From contig CAZDKY010000030.1 in the NCBI GenBank assembly GCA_964506505.1, forward strand, positions 1 to 28,754: a stretch of DNA of 28,754 nucleotides, given 5' to 3'. The DNA is from M55B129 sp964506505 (GTDB taxonomy: Bacteria; Bacillota; Dethiobacteria; DTU022). A program made the position numbers and the translations under genes. The notes beneath the pieces are model-generated. The model saw only the letters and a list, made by a program, of their open reading frames with translations, had not been told where the DNA came from and made no database searches. This document shows positions 7,297-16,108 of this stretch, piece by piece (the stretch's first letter is position 1; every line of letters starts with the position of its first letter).

Positions 7297-9929
7297 CCTT
7301 GTTCATCTCCCACCGTTTTATCCTTTTCATAATCCAGAAGGATCTGCTGTAAGTAAAACATTTTATGCAGTGCTTCGAGAGGAGTAGTACGGTTTAAATC
7401 AATATTTTTCAGTTCATCAATAATTTCAAGCTCACGACGGTGATCTTCTGCCGGTTTGACCACCATTGGCAGCAGGCTGAGCTGCCTCTCGGAAGATGAT
7501 GAGGATACCTGTTCCAACTCCGTTAATATTTCTTCTGCTCTCAGCAGTACTTCCAGCGGCACACCGGCCAGTCTGGCCACATTGATTCCGTAGCTTTTGT
7601 CAGCCCGGCCGACCACGACCTGTCTTAAAAAGATAACCTCTTTACCTCGCTCTTTAACAGCCATAGTATAATTTTTTACGCCTGCAATTTTTCCTTCCAA
7701 GTCGGTTAATTCATGATAATGGGTTGAAAAAAGGGTCTTCGCTTGCAATTTGCTTCCGATATATTCAATAACACTGCGTGCAATACTCATGCCGTCATAA
7801 GTACTGGTTCCCCGGCCAATTTCGTCCAGGATGATCAAACTGTCACGGGTGGCTTCTTTCAAAATCGATGCTGTTTCTTTCATTTCCACCATGAAAGTGC
7901 TCTGTCCCCTACTCAGATCGTCGCTAGCGCCAACCCTGGCAAAAATTCGATCAAATACCGGCATTTCCGCTTTCTCTGCAGGAACAAAGCTGCCCATCTG
8001 GGCCATAACAGCAATCAGGGCTGCGCTTCGAATGTAAGTGCTCTTGCCGGCCATGTTGGGACCTGTAATAATTAATAGAAATTCGCGCTGGTTAATCTTG
8101 ATGTCGTTAGGAATAAATCTTTCGGCAACCATCTGCTCAACAACCGGGTGATGGGCTTTCTTGATTTGCATTTGCGAACTATCGCTGAAAATGGGACGGT
8201 TGTAATCATTTTTCTCTGCCTGTTCTGCCAGATTCCTGATGCAGTCGATTATCGCTGTGCTGAAAGAGGCCTCAAGAAGTTTATCCGAGTAATTTCCGTA
8301 AATTTTTTTTCTCAAGTCTTCAAAAAGAGAATACTCCATGGCAGCCATCTTTTCCCTGGCACTGATAATTTCTTCTTCCATCTCATTAAGGTCTTCCGTT
8401 GTATAGCGCTCGGCATTAACAAGGGTCTGCTTGCGGTGATACTCCGGGGGAACCAGGTTAAGATTAGGTTTGGTCACCTCGATGTAATAACCAAAATTTC
8501 GGTTGTAACCGATCCGCATTGATTTAATCCCGGTTCTTTCTTTCTCCCTGTTCTCGAATTCAAGGAGCATATCACTGCTTTCCCTGGCATATTTACGCAG
8601 GCGATCAACTTCATCGTCATACCCTTTTTTGAAGAGTCCTCCTTCTTTCAGCGAAAACGGCGGATCTTCTACCAGTGCTTTATCAAGCAATTCGATTAGA
8701 TCTCTAAAAGATGGCATGGCCTGGCCGGCCTTGCGTGTTAGTTCGGATTCGCATTCGGCCGTCTGTTCCCTTAGTTTTTCTATTAAACGAAGATTGTTTT
8801 TCAGGACAACAAGGTCACGGGCTGTTACCCTTTCGTAAAAAAGTCTGCTGCAAAAACGCTCCAGGTCAAATATATCCCTCTGGATACTGGAAATTTTCCG
8901 CCGCAGAAGTGGTTTGAGGACAAATTCCTCCACTGCGTCAAGCCTTTTTTCAATTAATCTTTTACTGCGCAGAGGCTGTTCCACCCAGCGCCTCAGCAAC
9001 CGTTTCCCCATAGCTGTCACACAGCGATCAAGCAAACCAAGCAGGCTGCCCTCTTTTCCCCCTTCCCTGATGGAACGGCATAATTCCAGGTTACGGACTG
9101 TTGTTGCATCAAGGCTCATATTTTCCCGCGGGAAATAAAGCTCAAGATGATGAAAATGCTTTCCACCTGCGGGCAACTGCTGCAATGCCTTTAAATAAAC
9201 CAGGGCAGTTGCGGCTGCCTGAGCGGCCAGGGGAAAATTATGAAGATCTAATTTCCCCCAGTTATTCTCTTCCCATTGCTCCCTGATCAACTCCTGTACT
9301 TCTTCAGGTGCTGTGACCGGAGTGTAGAGATCAATTAATCCATTATGGCCGCTGCCGAAAACTTCTCTACTTGCCGCTTCTATTTCTTCCGAGGAACAGA
9401 GAAGCTCTGCAGGTTGAAGTCTGGTCAGTTCATCGGTAACTATCTCCCAGGCTACTTCGCCTCTCTGCTCCGTGATTTCAAAAGTTCCTGTAGACACATC
9501 AACGGCAGCAAGGCCGTAGCAACAGTTAATATCCCCTACCACCACTGCAAGGTAATTGTTACGGCTCTCTTCCAGCATTTCCGGATCGGTAATTGTACCG
9601 GGGGTTAGGATCCTTGTTATTTCTCTTTTGACAAGTCCCTTTGCCTGAGCTGCATCTTCTACCTGTTCACAAATTACTACCCGGTATCCTTTGCTTAACA
9701 ATCTATTGAGGTATGTTTCCGCCGAGTGGATTGGTACCCCGGCCAGCGGGATCGGGTTTTCGCTCCCCGCATCGCGAGAGGTTAAAGCAATGTCCATTTC
9801 CCGGGCTGCTGTATGGGCATCTTCAAAAAAGAACTCATAAAAATCACCCACCTGGAACATTAACAGCTTATCCGGGTGCTGCTCCTTCACTGTGCGGTAC
9901 TGTTCCATCATTGGGCTGATGCGGTTCAA
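7293..9929 (-). CDS. mutS: DNA mismatch repair protein MutS
   Basis: A dimeric ATPase that finds mispairs and small loops. The N-terminal mismatch domain has the Phe-x-Glu wedge (Phe30-Tyr31-Glu32 in GDFYEFF). The C-terminal ABC ATPase has Walker A GPNMAGKST from residue 623, Walker B LIILDEIGRGTSTYDG and STHYHELTDL. The TTG at 9929 is chosen as start. It follows AAAGGAG by 7 nt and gives NRISPMMEQY, the usual MutS N-terminus, and 878 residues. An in-frame TTG at 9992 would add 21 basic residues overlapping miaB and lacks family support. The mutL start overlaps its stop by 4 nt. Confidence 0.97.
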   Translation of the reverse strand: MNRISPMMEQYRTVKEQHPDKLLMFQVGDFYEFFFEDAHTAAREMDIALTSRDAGSENPIPLAGVPIHSAETYLNRLLSKGYRVVICEQVEDAAQAKGLVKREITRILTPGTITDPEMLEESRNNYLAVVVGDINCCYGLAAVDVSTGTFEITEQRGEVAWEIVTDELTRLQPAELLCSSEEIEAASREVFGSGHNGLIDLYTPVTAPEEVQELIREQWEENNWGKLDLHNFPLAAQAAATALVYLKALQQLPAGGKHFHHLELYFPRENMSLDATTVRNLELCRSIREGGKEGSLLGLLDRCVTAMGKRLLRRWVEQPLRSKRLIEKRLDAVEEFVLKPLLRRKISSIQRDIFDLERFCSRLFYERVTARDLVVLKNNLRLIEKLREQTAECESELTRKAGQAMPSFRDLIELLDKALVEDPPFSLKEGGLFKKGYDDEVDRLRKYARESSDMLLEFENREKERTGIKSMRIGYNRNFGYYIEVTKPNLNLVPPEYHRKQTLVNAERYTTEDLNEMEEEIISAREKMAAMEYSLFEDLRKKIYGNYSDKLLEASFSTAIIDCIRNLAEQAEKNDYNRPIFSDSSQMQIKKAHHPVVEQMVAERFIPNDIKINQREFLLIITGPNMAGKSTYIRSAALIAVMAQMGSFVPAEKAEMPVFDRIFARVGASDDLSRGQSTFMVEMKETASILKEATRDSLIILDEIGRGTSTYDGMSIARSVIEYIGSKLQAKTLFSTHYHELTDLEGKIAGVKNYTMAVKERGKEVIFLRQVVVGRADKSYGINVARLAGVPLEVLLRAEEILTELEQVSSSSSERQLSLLPMVVKPAEDHRRELEIIDELKNIDLNRTTPLEALHKMFYLQQILLDYEKDKTVGDEQG

Positions 9930-9966
9930 AAAATATCTCCTTTCAAGGCGGTTCCTGAAGAATTTA

Positions 9967-11346
9967 CTAATTTTTCGTTTCAATCTCGCCAATTAAATCC
10001 CAGGTGCGGGCTTCTTTTATCACAACCCGGACCAGCAGCCCGGTCAAGTCACCATAAGCTGGGAAATGAACCAGTTTATTGGTTCTCGTTCGACCGGTTT
10101 TCATATCCGGTTTGTTTTTGCTTGTACCTTCTACCAGGACTTCCACTGTTCTGCCAACAAGCGGTTCATTTACTTCTTTGCTTATACAATGCTGGAGATT
10201 ATTTAACCTTTTCAACCGACTTTCCTTTTCCTGGCGGTTTATCGCATCTGTCAACAGTGCTGCCTTAGTATTATTACGAGGTGAATAGAGAAAAGAAAAG
10301 GCATTGTCAAAACGTATTTCATTGATCAGGCTCAGTGTATCTTTAAAATCTTCTTCTCTTTCACCGGGGAATCCCACAATCAAATCTGTGGTAACGGAAA
10401 CACCGGGTATTTCTTTTCTAATTTCTCGCACCAGGCTGCTGTATTTTTCCCTGCTGTACTGCCTTTTCATCAATCTCAGGATCCTGTTGCTTCCGGACTG
10501 TACCGGGAGATGGAAATGCTCGCATATCTTTTCTCCTTCGTTTACAGCTTTGATCAATTCGGAAGAAAGATCTTTCGGATGAGATGTCATAAAGCGAATC
10601 CTGGCCAGCCCATTAATTTGATCCATTTCTTTAAGCAGAGCTGCAAAAGTTGGTTTGCCAGGCAGATCATGACCGTAGGAGTTAACATTTTGCCCCAGCA
10701 AAGTAATCTCTACATAACCTTTTTCAGCCAGGGATTTTGCCTCGGCAATAATATGTCCCATCTTCCTACTGCGCTCCCTGCCCCGGACATAGGGAACTAT
10801 ACAGTAAGAACAAAAGTTGTTGCAACCATAATTTACGGGAAGCCAGGCTTTAAAAAAACTGCTGTGCCTGACCGGAAGGCCCTCACGTTCGGCATAATCT
10901 TCTTCAATATCGACAATGGTCTTATGCTGCTCAAGTTCCATGATCATGGTTATATGAGAAGGCAGTCGGGGCAAAGCATGAGTCCCCGTGATCAAATCTA
11001 CAAAAGGAAACCGCTCTTTTAAATGGAAAGCCGTTTCTCTCTGTTGTGACATGCATCCCGTCACTGCTATAATCAAATCTTTATTTATATTTTTCAATGG
11101 CGCCAGTTTCCCAAGCAATGATGCTACCTTATCTTCCGGTTTTTTTCTCACTGCGCAGGTGTTGATAATTATCAGATCGGCTTTCTCCAGTTTCTCCGTG
11201 GGACTAAAGCCGAGGCCTTCCAGCAAAGCGGCCATTACTTCTGAATCATGTTCATTCATCTGGCAACCAAAAGTAAATATAAAATAGGTTTTCACTTTTT
11301 TTACACCGTTCAACGGGCTTTGCGTATTGACCTGATCAGTTCGCAA
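9967..11346 (-). CDS. miaB: tRNA-2-methylthio-N6-dimethylallyladenosine synthase MiaB
   Basis: A radical-SAM methylthiotransferase that converts i6A37 to ms2i6A37 in tRNA. The N-terminal UPF0004 domain carries the cysteines of the auxiliary 4Fe-4S cluster (Cys28, Cys64, Cys98). The radical-SAM C-x3-C-x2-C is Cys175, Cys179 and Cys182 (GCNNFCSYC). A C-terminal TRAM-like RNA-binding domain covers about the last 70 residues. At 459 residues it is of normal length. The start is TTG with AAGGAG 9 nt upstream; no ATG is better placed. It precedes mutS by 37 nt. The related MtaB and RimO are less likely because miaA is close by. Confidence 0.95.
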   Translation of the reverse strand: MRTDQVNTQSPLNGVKKVKTYFIFTFGCQMNEHDSEVMAALLEGLGFSPTEKLEKADLIIINTCAVRKKPEDKVASLLGKLAPLKNINKDLIIAVTGCMSQQRETAFHLKERFPFVDLITGTHALPRLPSHITMIMELEQHKTIVDIEEDYAEREGLPVRHSSFFKAWLPVNYGCNNFCSYCIVPYVRGRERSRKMGHIIAEAKSLAEKGYVEITLLGQNVNSYGHDLPGKPTFAALLKEMDQINGLARIRFMTSHPKDLSSELIKAVNEGEKICEHFHLPVQSGSNRILRLMKRQYSREKYSSLVREIRKEIPGVSVTTDLIVGFPGEREEDFKDTLSLINEIRFDNAFSFLYSPRNNTKAALLTDAINRQEKESRLKRLNNLQHCISKEVNEPLVGRTVEVLVEGTSKNKPDMKTGRTRTNKLVHFPAYGDLTGLLVRVVIKEARTWDLIGEIETKN

Positions 11347-11392
11347 GCAGCAGACTCCTTTTCCATATACTAATCGATGCCCTTGTTTATTG

Positions 11393-11500
11393 TTATTTTA
11401 AATCCTTTTTCTTCTCCGACTTATCAGATATACTTTCCAGCCAGCTGAAGAATACCGACCATACTTCATGAAATGGTTTTTCATTCAGGATTACGGCCAA
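11393..11500 (-). CDS. Possible 35-residue protein between ferredoxin and miaB
   Basis: A short frame opening at TTG 11500, right after an in-frame TAA, and ending at TAA 11393. It encodes ILNEKPFHEVWSVFFSW followed by LESISDKSEKKKDLK. The aromatic amphipathic middle and charged tail look like protein, but there is no Shine-Dalgarno sequence, only a 10-nt overlap with the ferredoxin stop that could allow coupling. No family is recognised. Confidence 0.28.
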   Translation of the reverse strand: MAVILNEKPFHEVWSVFFSWLESISDKSEKKKDLK

Positions 11501-11745
11501 TTAGTTTTTTTTGTGGTTGTTTTATTTTTCCCGTTCACTGTATCTTCATCTTCAACAATCTCAATAGCAAAATCGGGACAGAGATATTCACACAACCTGC
11601 AGCCCTTGCATTTATCCGGATCGGTCATAACCGGAGTTCCATCTTCGCCAGGTTCAAGTATTTTTTCCGGACAAAACGCAAAACAGATGCCACATTCCTT
11701 ACAGCGTTCACTGTGGACTTTCAATTTAAATTTTCTCTTGCCCAT
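11491..11745 (-). CDS. 2x[4Fe-4S] ferredoxin-type protein
   Basis: A small electron carrier of 84 residues with two complete cluster motifs: Cys15, 18, 21, 25 (CKECGICFAFC) and Cys46, 49, 52, 56 (CKGCRLCEYLC). The layout resembles the delta subunit (KorD/PorD type) of 2-oxoacid:ferredoxin oxidoreductases, but no alpha, beta or gamma subunit gene is adjacent, so a free-standing ferredoxin is equally possible. The C-terminal tail is Lys/Thr-rich over an A8 tract. AGGA lies upstream of the ATG. It follows dedA by 58 nt on the same strand, and its redox partner cannot be read from this window. Confidence 0.88.
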   Translation of the reverse strand: MGKRKFKLKVHSERCKECGICFAFCPEKILEPGEDGTPVMTDPDKCKGCRLCEYLCPDFAIEIVEDEDTVNGKNKTTTKKTNWP

Positions 11746-11803
11746 TCAACTGAACTATCCTTTCCAATACAAAATGAAGATGTTTCCAAAAACAGTATGT
11801 CAA

Positions 11804-12559
11804 TTAATTTTCTTCATCGTTGCCCTTAAAACCTTTCCATATATTTATTCTGATTCTCTTGATGTACTGGCAGGGCCTTTTTTTCTTTTTGATCTTACAG
11901 AAGAATAATACCGAAATAACAATCAGTCCTATTGCCAGGAGCAAAACCCACGGAGAAATATCGAAAAGTATCCTCAACAGTCTGATTGCAAACCCCATTG
12001 TTTCAGTTAACAGCAAGCTCAAAACTATCGCCAGGAGGCTGTATATAGCCCCACCGAGAAAAGTATAGATAACGAATAAATAAAGGTTCATATGCATCGC
12101 CCCGGCGGGAAATGAAATAAATGTCCTGGTCACTCCCCATAACTGAGCCATAAAAATAGAAAAATTGCCGTATCTATCCCACAGCATGGCCAGTTTGGAC
12201 GGCTGCCTGTCATAAACCTTTTCAACATGTTCACAGGTCTCGTCACCGCTTTTTCTCTGCTCGTTTCTTTTTTTGTACCCTTTTTTTACAATCTTGCTCA
12301 GCATGCCGCCGAACATCCCCACATAATAACTGAAGATGCTGCCTGTGGTAATGCCTATTGTAGAAGCCAGGAATATAGACCAGAACGAAACATTTCCCCT
12401 CAGGATCATGGTTCCGGATGTTAATATTACAACAAACGAAGCAAAAGGAACCCCTGCACTTTCGGCTAACATAGCCACAGCGATTCCTATAGCACCATAT
12501 TTTGCCGTCATCATCTCAAATATTTCATATAGCTGTTCAAGTGGCTCAATATTTTCCAT
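11804..12559 (-). CDS. DedA family (VTT domain) membrane protein
   Basis: An inner-membrane protein of the DedA/SNARE-associated family; members are linked to undecaprenyl-phosphate or phospholipid flipping and to membrane homeostasis. Visible are a first hydrophobic segment with the family motif LAESAGVPFASFVVILTSG (about 31-49), a second near 55-80, a long basic cytosolic loop (about 86-120), the re-entrant motif GVTRTFISFPAGAMHMN (about 143-160) and two further membrane segments. A last hydrophobic helix near 205-225 is followed by a strongly basic tail. The start is 4 nt after the ROK gene stop, with a weak ribosome site, suggesting coupling. The exact substrate cannot be told. Confidence 0.86.
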   Translation of the reverse strand: MENIEPLEQLYEIFEMMTAKYGAIGIAVAMLAESAGVPFASFVVILTSGTMILRGNVSFWSIFLASTIGITTGSIFSYYVGMFGGMLSKIVKKGYKKRNEQRKSGDETCEHVEKVYDRQPSKLAMLWDRYGNFSIFMAQLWGVTRTFISFPAGAMHMNLYLFVIYTFLGGAIYSLLAIVLSLLLTETMGFAIRLLRILFDISPWVLLLAIGLIVISVLFFCKIKKKKRPCQYIKRIRINIWKGFKGNDEEN

Positions 12560-12563
12560 AATA

Positions 12564-13514
12564 TTAGTCTGCCTGCCCGCTCAATAAGGCATAGATTCCC
12601 CAGATACCGGCTTCCGGTTCGAGTTCCGCTCTGACAATTTTCAGGGGGGTTACATTGACGGCTGGACGAATTGCATTTTCAAATATTTTTTTACTTATTC
12701 TTTCCAAAAAATCTTCCCGGTTGAAGGCAATTCCCCCTCCGAGCACAAGACAGGCCGGGTTAACGATATTCACTAAATTTGAAAGTCCGATCCCCACATT
12801 GTCGGCAGCAAAATGAATAATAGATCTGGCTACAGTATTCCCACTGTCGGCAAGGGTAAATACATCTTCCGCGGTTTTAATTTCACTACCTGAGACGCCC
12901 TTTCCTAAAAGATCCGCTCCATGACAGGCAATGGCACTACCGGAGGCCCAGGCTTCAAGACAGTTTTCCCCACCACATTTACAACTTCTATTTTTACCGA
13001 AAGGTTTAATGTGACCTACTTCACCGGCAAAACCGTTGCTCCCCCTGTATAACTTTCCGTCAAGGAACAATCCGCCACCGATACCTGTGCTTACTGTAAC
13101 ATAGACGGCATCTTTAAATCCCCTGGCAGCACCATAATAAGCTTCACCAACAACAGCTGCATTGGCATCATTCTCTATTGCAACCTGTAAACCGGTTGCT
13201 TCGCCTATCATTCTGGCCAGAGGGACCGGTGAATGCCATTCCAGGTTGGGTGACTGATGGACCAAACCACTCCTGTGATCTACAAAACCAGCCATGGAAA
13301 TGCCCAATTTGTTAGTTTTGCCACCTGCAGGTACAATAATTTCTTTTCCCACAGATAACATTTCTTTTTTCAGCACTTCAACCAGTGCTTCTGGTTCTGG
13401 GCGGGCAGGAGTCGGTATTTTTTTTCTGAACAATACCGACTTCTGCCTGTCAATTAACATGAGCAGTATTTTTGTACCACCTATATCCGCTGTCCAAAAC
13501 AATTCATTATCCAT
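12564..13514 (-). CDS. ROK family sugar kinase (glucokinase-like)
   Basis: Probably phosphorylates glucose or a related hexose with ATP. The N-terminal phosphate-binding motif is ADIGGTK (9-15). ENDANAAVVGEA carries the catalytic Asp, GTGIGGGLFLDG binds nucleotide, and the ROK signature GEVGHIKPFG runs into the zinc motif CKCGGENCLEA. It has no N-terminal HTH, so it is an enzyme rather than a ROK repressor. The ATG at 13514 is preferred because AGG lies 8 nt upstream; the ATG at 13520 is too close. It is first in a run with dedA. Sugar specificity (glucose, N-acetylmannosamine, fructose) cannot be decided. Confidence 0.9.
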   Translation of the reverse strand: MDNELFWTADIGGTKILLMLIDRQKSVLFRKKIPTPARPEPEALVEVLKKEMLSVGKEIIVPAGGKTNKLGISMAGFVDHRSGLVHQSPNLEWHSPVPLARMIGEATGLQVAIENDANAAVVGEAYYGAARGFKDAVYVTVSTGIGGGLFLDGKLYRGSNGFAGEVGHIKPFGKNRSCKCGGENCLEAWASGSAIACHGADLLGKGVSGSEIKTAEDVFTLADSGNTVARSIIHFAADNVGIGLSNLVNIVNPACLVLGGGIAFNREDFLERISKKIFENAIRPAVNVTPLKIVRAELEPEAGIWGIYALLSGQAD

Positions 13515-13533
13515 AATCATAACCTGTCTTTTT

Positions 13534-13548
13534 CTTTATATTATAAAG
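13534..13548. promoter_or_regulatory. 15-bp palindrome in front of the ROK kinase gene
   Basis: CTTTATA-T-TATAAAG is a perfect palindrome, 20 nt upstream of the ROK gene ATG. On the minus strand it contains TATAAT (13540-13545), which could be a -10 box, although the -35 region is only a T-run. It could be an operator or simply an AT-rich promoter. Confidence 0.35.
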
Positions 13549-13562
13549 CAACCGTCCTTAAT

Positions 13563-13599
13563 AAAAAAGAATAACCCGTTTTAAATCAGCGGGTTATTC
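13563..13599 (-). terminator. Terminator of the proC-proB-proA-nifV-like operon
   Basis: A perfect 10-bp stem, GAATAACCCG (13569-13578) with CGGGTTATTC (13590-13599), 11-nt loop, followed on the minus strand by six T. It lies 19 nt after the NifV-like gene stop. Confidence 0.88.
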
Positions 13600-13617
13600 G
13601 ATCCTTGAATTTTTTCA

Positions 13618-14805
13618 TTATGACCTGATATTAAACGTTCCCGAGGGTTCCTTCTTTTTTTCGTACATATAATCCTCGTAAATATACATCAATTCTTTGT
13701 CAAAAAGCGATCTTTTTAGATCAACAGTCACGCTTCTGATCATTTTTAGCATTTCTGCTGCTTCTTCATTCGAGAGTTCTATCCCATATTCGACGAATTT
13801 CATTTTGACCGCCTTTGTACCTGAATGTTTGCCGATCACAATCTGCCTTTCCAGTCCCACATCTTCCGGGCTGAATACTTCGTAAGTAGAAGGATCTTTC
13901 AGCACTCCGTCCGCGTGGATTCCCGATTCATGGGCAAAAGTATTGCTGCCAACAATCGGTTTTGACGGATAGAGCTGGCGACCTGACGCCCTGGCAACAT
14001 ATTCGCATAAATTGCAAAAATCCTTTGTATTAACTCCCATGTTAACATTAAAAAGATGTTTTAAAGCCATAGCCACTTCTTCAAGGGCAGCGTTTCCCGC
14101 CCTTTCTCCTAAACCATTGACGGTTACGCCAATAAATCGTGCACCAGCTTTTAACCCGGCCAGTGAATTGGCGGTAGCCATCCCGAAATCGTTGTGCATA
14201 TGCATTTCTATATCCATACCTGTTTTTGAAATCAGTTCGCTGATAATATCATAAGTTTTAAAAGGTTCCATAACTCCTATTGTATCGCAGAACCTGAGGC
14301 GATCGGCACCTGCTTCACGGCCCAGTTTAGCAAATTCAACCAAAAATTCCATATCACTGCGTGAAGCGTCCTCGGCATTCACTGATACATACAAATTGTT
14401 TTTTTTGGCAAATTCAACTGCTTTGGTCATATGATCAAGAACCCAACGGCGTGAAGTTTTCAACTTGTGGTTAATATGAATGTCTGATGTAGAAATGGAA
14501 ACGGCCACGGAATCCACACCGCAATCAATTGAGTTTTTAATATCCTCAATATTAGCCCTGTTCCAGGCCATAATACTGGCCTTAAGGCCGTAAGAAACGA
14601 TGTCCCTGATAACCTGTTTTTCATCCCCGCCCATTACCGGTATACCAGCTTCAATCTGATGGACCCCCATATTATCAAGCATTTTAGCAATACGTAATTT
14701 TTCACGGTTTGCAAAAACTACTCCGGCTGTTTGTTCACCATCGCGTAGTGTTGTATCAACCAGCATGGGCAAATCTTTTTGCATAGCTTCCTGAAAGCGT
14801 TCCAT
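13618..14805 (-). CDS. Homocitrate synthase (NifV) / Re-citrate synthase family enzyme
   Basis: An HMGL-like enzyme that condenses acetyl-CoA with a 2-oxoacid. Visible are TTLRDGEQTAGVVF from residue 18, the metal-binding HMHND (202-206), NGLGERAGNAALEE and FAHESGIHADG. It has 395 residues and no LeuA-type regulatory domain. By family it is NifV-like, but there is no nif gene here. It is the last gene of a proline operon, 25 nt after proA, with AGGAGG 8 nt before its ATG and a terminator after it. That context fits Re-citrate synthase (acetyl-CoA plus oxaloacetate), which in anaerobic clostridia supplies 2-oxoglutarate and glutamate. Homocitrate synthase is the alternative. The family call is firm; the substrate is inferred. 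Confidence 0.85.
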   Translation of the reverse strand: MERFQEAMQKDLPMLVDTTLRDGEQTAGVVFANREKLRIAKMLDNMGVHQIEAGIPVMGGDEKQVIRDIVSYGLKASIMAWNRANIEDIKNSIDCGVDSVAVSISTSDIHINHKLKTSRRWVLDHMTKAVEFAKKNNLYVSVNAEDASRSDMEFLVEFAKLGREAGADRLRFCDTIGVMEPFKTYDIISELISKTGMDIEMHMHNDFGMATANSLAGLKAGARFIGVTVNGLGERAGNAALEEVAMALKHLFNVNMGVNTKDFCNLCEYVARASGRQLYPSKPIVGSNTFAHESGIHADGVLKDPSTYEVFSPEDVGLERQIVIGKHSGTKAVKMKFVEYGIELSNEEAAEMLKMIRSVTVDLKRSLFDKELMYIYEDYMYEKKKEPSGTFNIRS

Positions 14806-14830
14806 TGCTTTATCCTCCTGTATTAATCGG

Positions 14831-16084
14831 TTACTGCCTGATTTGACCTTCGCCGTAAATGATATATTTAATGCTGGTCAAAGCCTGGAGCCCCATCGGC
14901 CCACGAACATGAAGCTTCTGGGTACTAATGCCCATTTCCGCACCGAGACCAAATTCAGAACCATCGGTAAAACGGGTTGAAGCATTAACATATACTGCTG
15001 CGGCATCAATGCGGTTCAGGAATTCCCTCGAACGTTTGTAATCGCTGGTTACTATTGCCTCCGAGTGTCCGGTGCCGTAACGGTTAATATGATTTATCGC
15101 TTCTTCAAAACTTTCTACAACCTTTACAGCAATGATTAAATCCAGATATTCCGTCTCCCAGTCCGATTCGTCTGCCTCTTTCACCTCAGACGAAAAAGAT
15201 TGTGTTTTTGGACACCCCCTTATTTCCACATTGGCGTTAAGTAATTTTTCGATCAAATTTTCCATAATCAAAGGTGCCGTATCACGGTGAACCAGGATTG
15301 TTTCGGCAGCATTGCATACACCTGGCCGATGGATCTTTGCATTAACGGCAATATCAACCGCCATGGACGGATCTGCACCCTGATCAATATAAACATGGCA
15401 ATTCCCAACGCCGGTCTCAATAACCGGGACCGTAGCATTCTCAACAACAGCCCTGATCAATGATTTACCTCCCCTTGGGATTAGTAGATCAAGATATTGA
15501 TTCGCCCTCATTAAATCCGCTGCTGCTGCTCGGTCTGTTTCTTCGATTAGATTTATAGAACCATCAGGCAGTTTATATTTTTCAACACAGCTTTTAATCA
15601 CAGAAACAATAGCTTTGTTGGAATTAATAGCCTCAGAGCTGCCTCGTAAAACTACTGCATTACCGGCTTTCAGGGCCAGACCGGCAGCATCAATAGTAAC
15701 ATTTGGTCTTGCTTCATAGATGATAGCCACTACTCCCATGGGAACGCGGACCTGGCCAATCTGCAAGCCGTTGGGACGTTTCCACATTTCAACAACTTCA
15801 CCAATTGGATCTTCCAGAGATGCAATTTCCCTCAGCCCTTCAGCCATCTGATCGATGCGGCCTTCGTTTAGAAGCAACCGATCATGAAAAGCTTTGCTGT
15901 AGCCTTTTTTCTTCTGCAGGTTTTCCAGATCAATTTTGTTGGCTTCAATAATAGCAGGACTATTATCCCTTAACATGTCGGCCAAACCCAATAAAAATTC
16001 ATTTTTTAAAGAAGTGGAAACATAAGCAAGGCCAGCAGAAGCCGAACGTGCTTTTTGGCATTTTTCCAGAACTTCAGGATGCAT
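14831..16084 (-). CDS. proA: Gamma-glutamyl phosphate reductase
   Basis: Reduces gamma-glutamyl phosphate to glutamate-5-semialdehyde with NADPH, the second step of proline synthesis. It is an aldehyde dehydrogenase-fold protein with the catalytic Cys257 in RPGVCNAAETILVH, plus VPMGVVAIIYEARPNVT, LKAGNAVVLRGSSEA and the late GLGAEMGISTQKLHVRGPMGL. The ATG at 16084 is chosen: GGAG is 9 nt away and it gives 418 residues. The ATG at 16093 abuts GGAG directly. It follows proB by about 25 nt in the same operon. Confidence 0.96.
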   Translation of the reverse strand: MHPEVLEKCQKARSASAGLAYVSTSLKNEFLLGLADMLRDNSPAIIEANKIDLENLQKKKGYSKAFHDRLLLNEGRIDQMAEGLREIASLEDPIGEVVEMWKRPNGLQIGQVRVPMGVVAIIYEARPNVTIDAAGLALKAGNAVVLRGSSEAINSNKAIVSVIKSCVEKYKLPDGSINLIEETDRAAAADLMRANQYLDLLIPRGGKSLIRAVVENATVPVIETGVGNCHVYIDQGADPSMAVDIAVNAKIHRPGVCNAAETILVHRDTAPLIMENLIEKLLNANVEIRGCPKTQSFSSEVKEADESDWETEYLDLIIAVKVVESFEEAINHINRYGTGHSEAIVTSDYKRSREFLNRIDAAAVYVNASTRFTDGSEFGLGAEMGISTQKLHVRGPMGLQALTSIKYIIYGEGQIRQ

Positions 16085-16108
16085 TTTCTTCATCTCCAGT
16101 TTTAAAAA

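Noticed and set aside
8711..8917. Plus-strand frames opposite mutS, mutL, miaB, rtcB and mtaD
   Set aside because: All lie antisense to strongly conserved genes, with no ribosome site or recognisable motif.
9930..9992. Longer MutS N-terminus from TTG 9992
   Set aside because: The extra 21 basic residues overlap the miaB end, while TTG 9929 has AAAGGAG at the right distance and gives the standard N-terminus.
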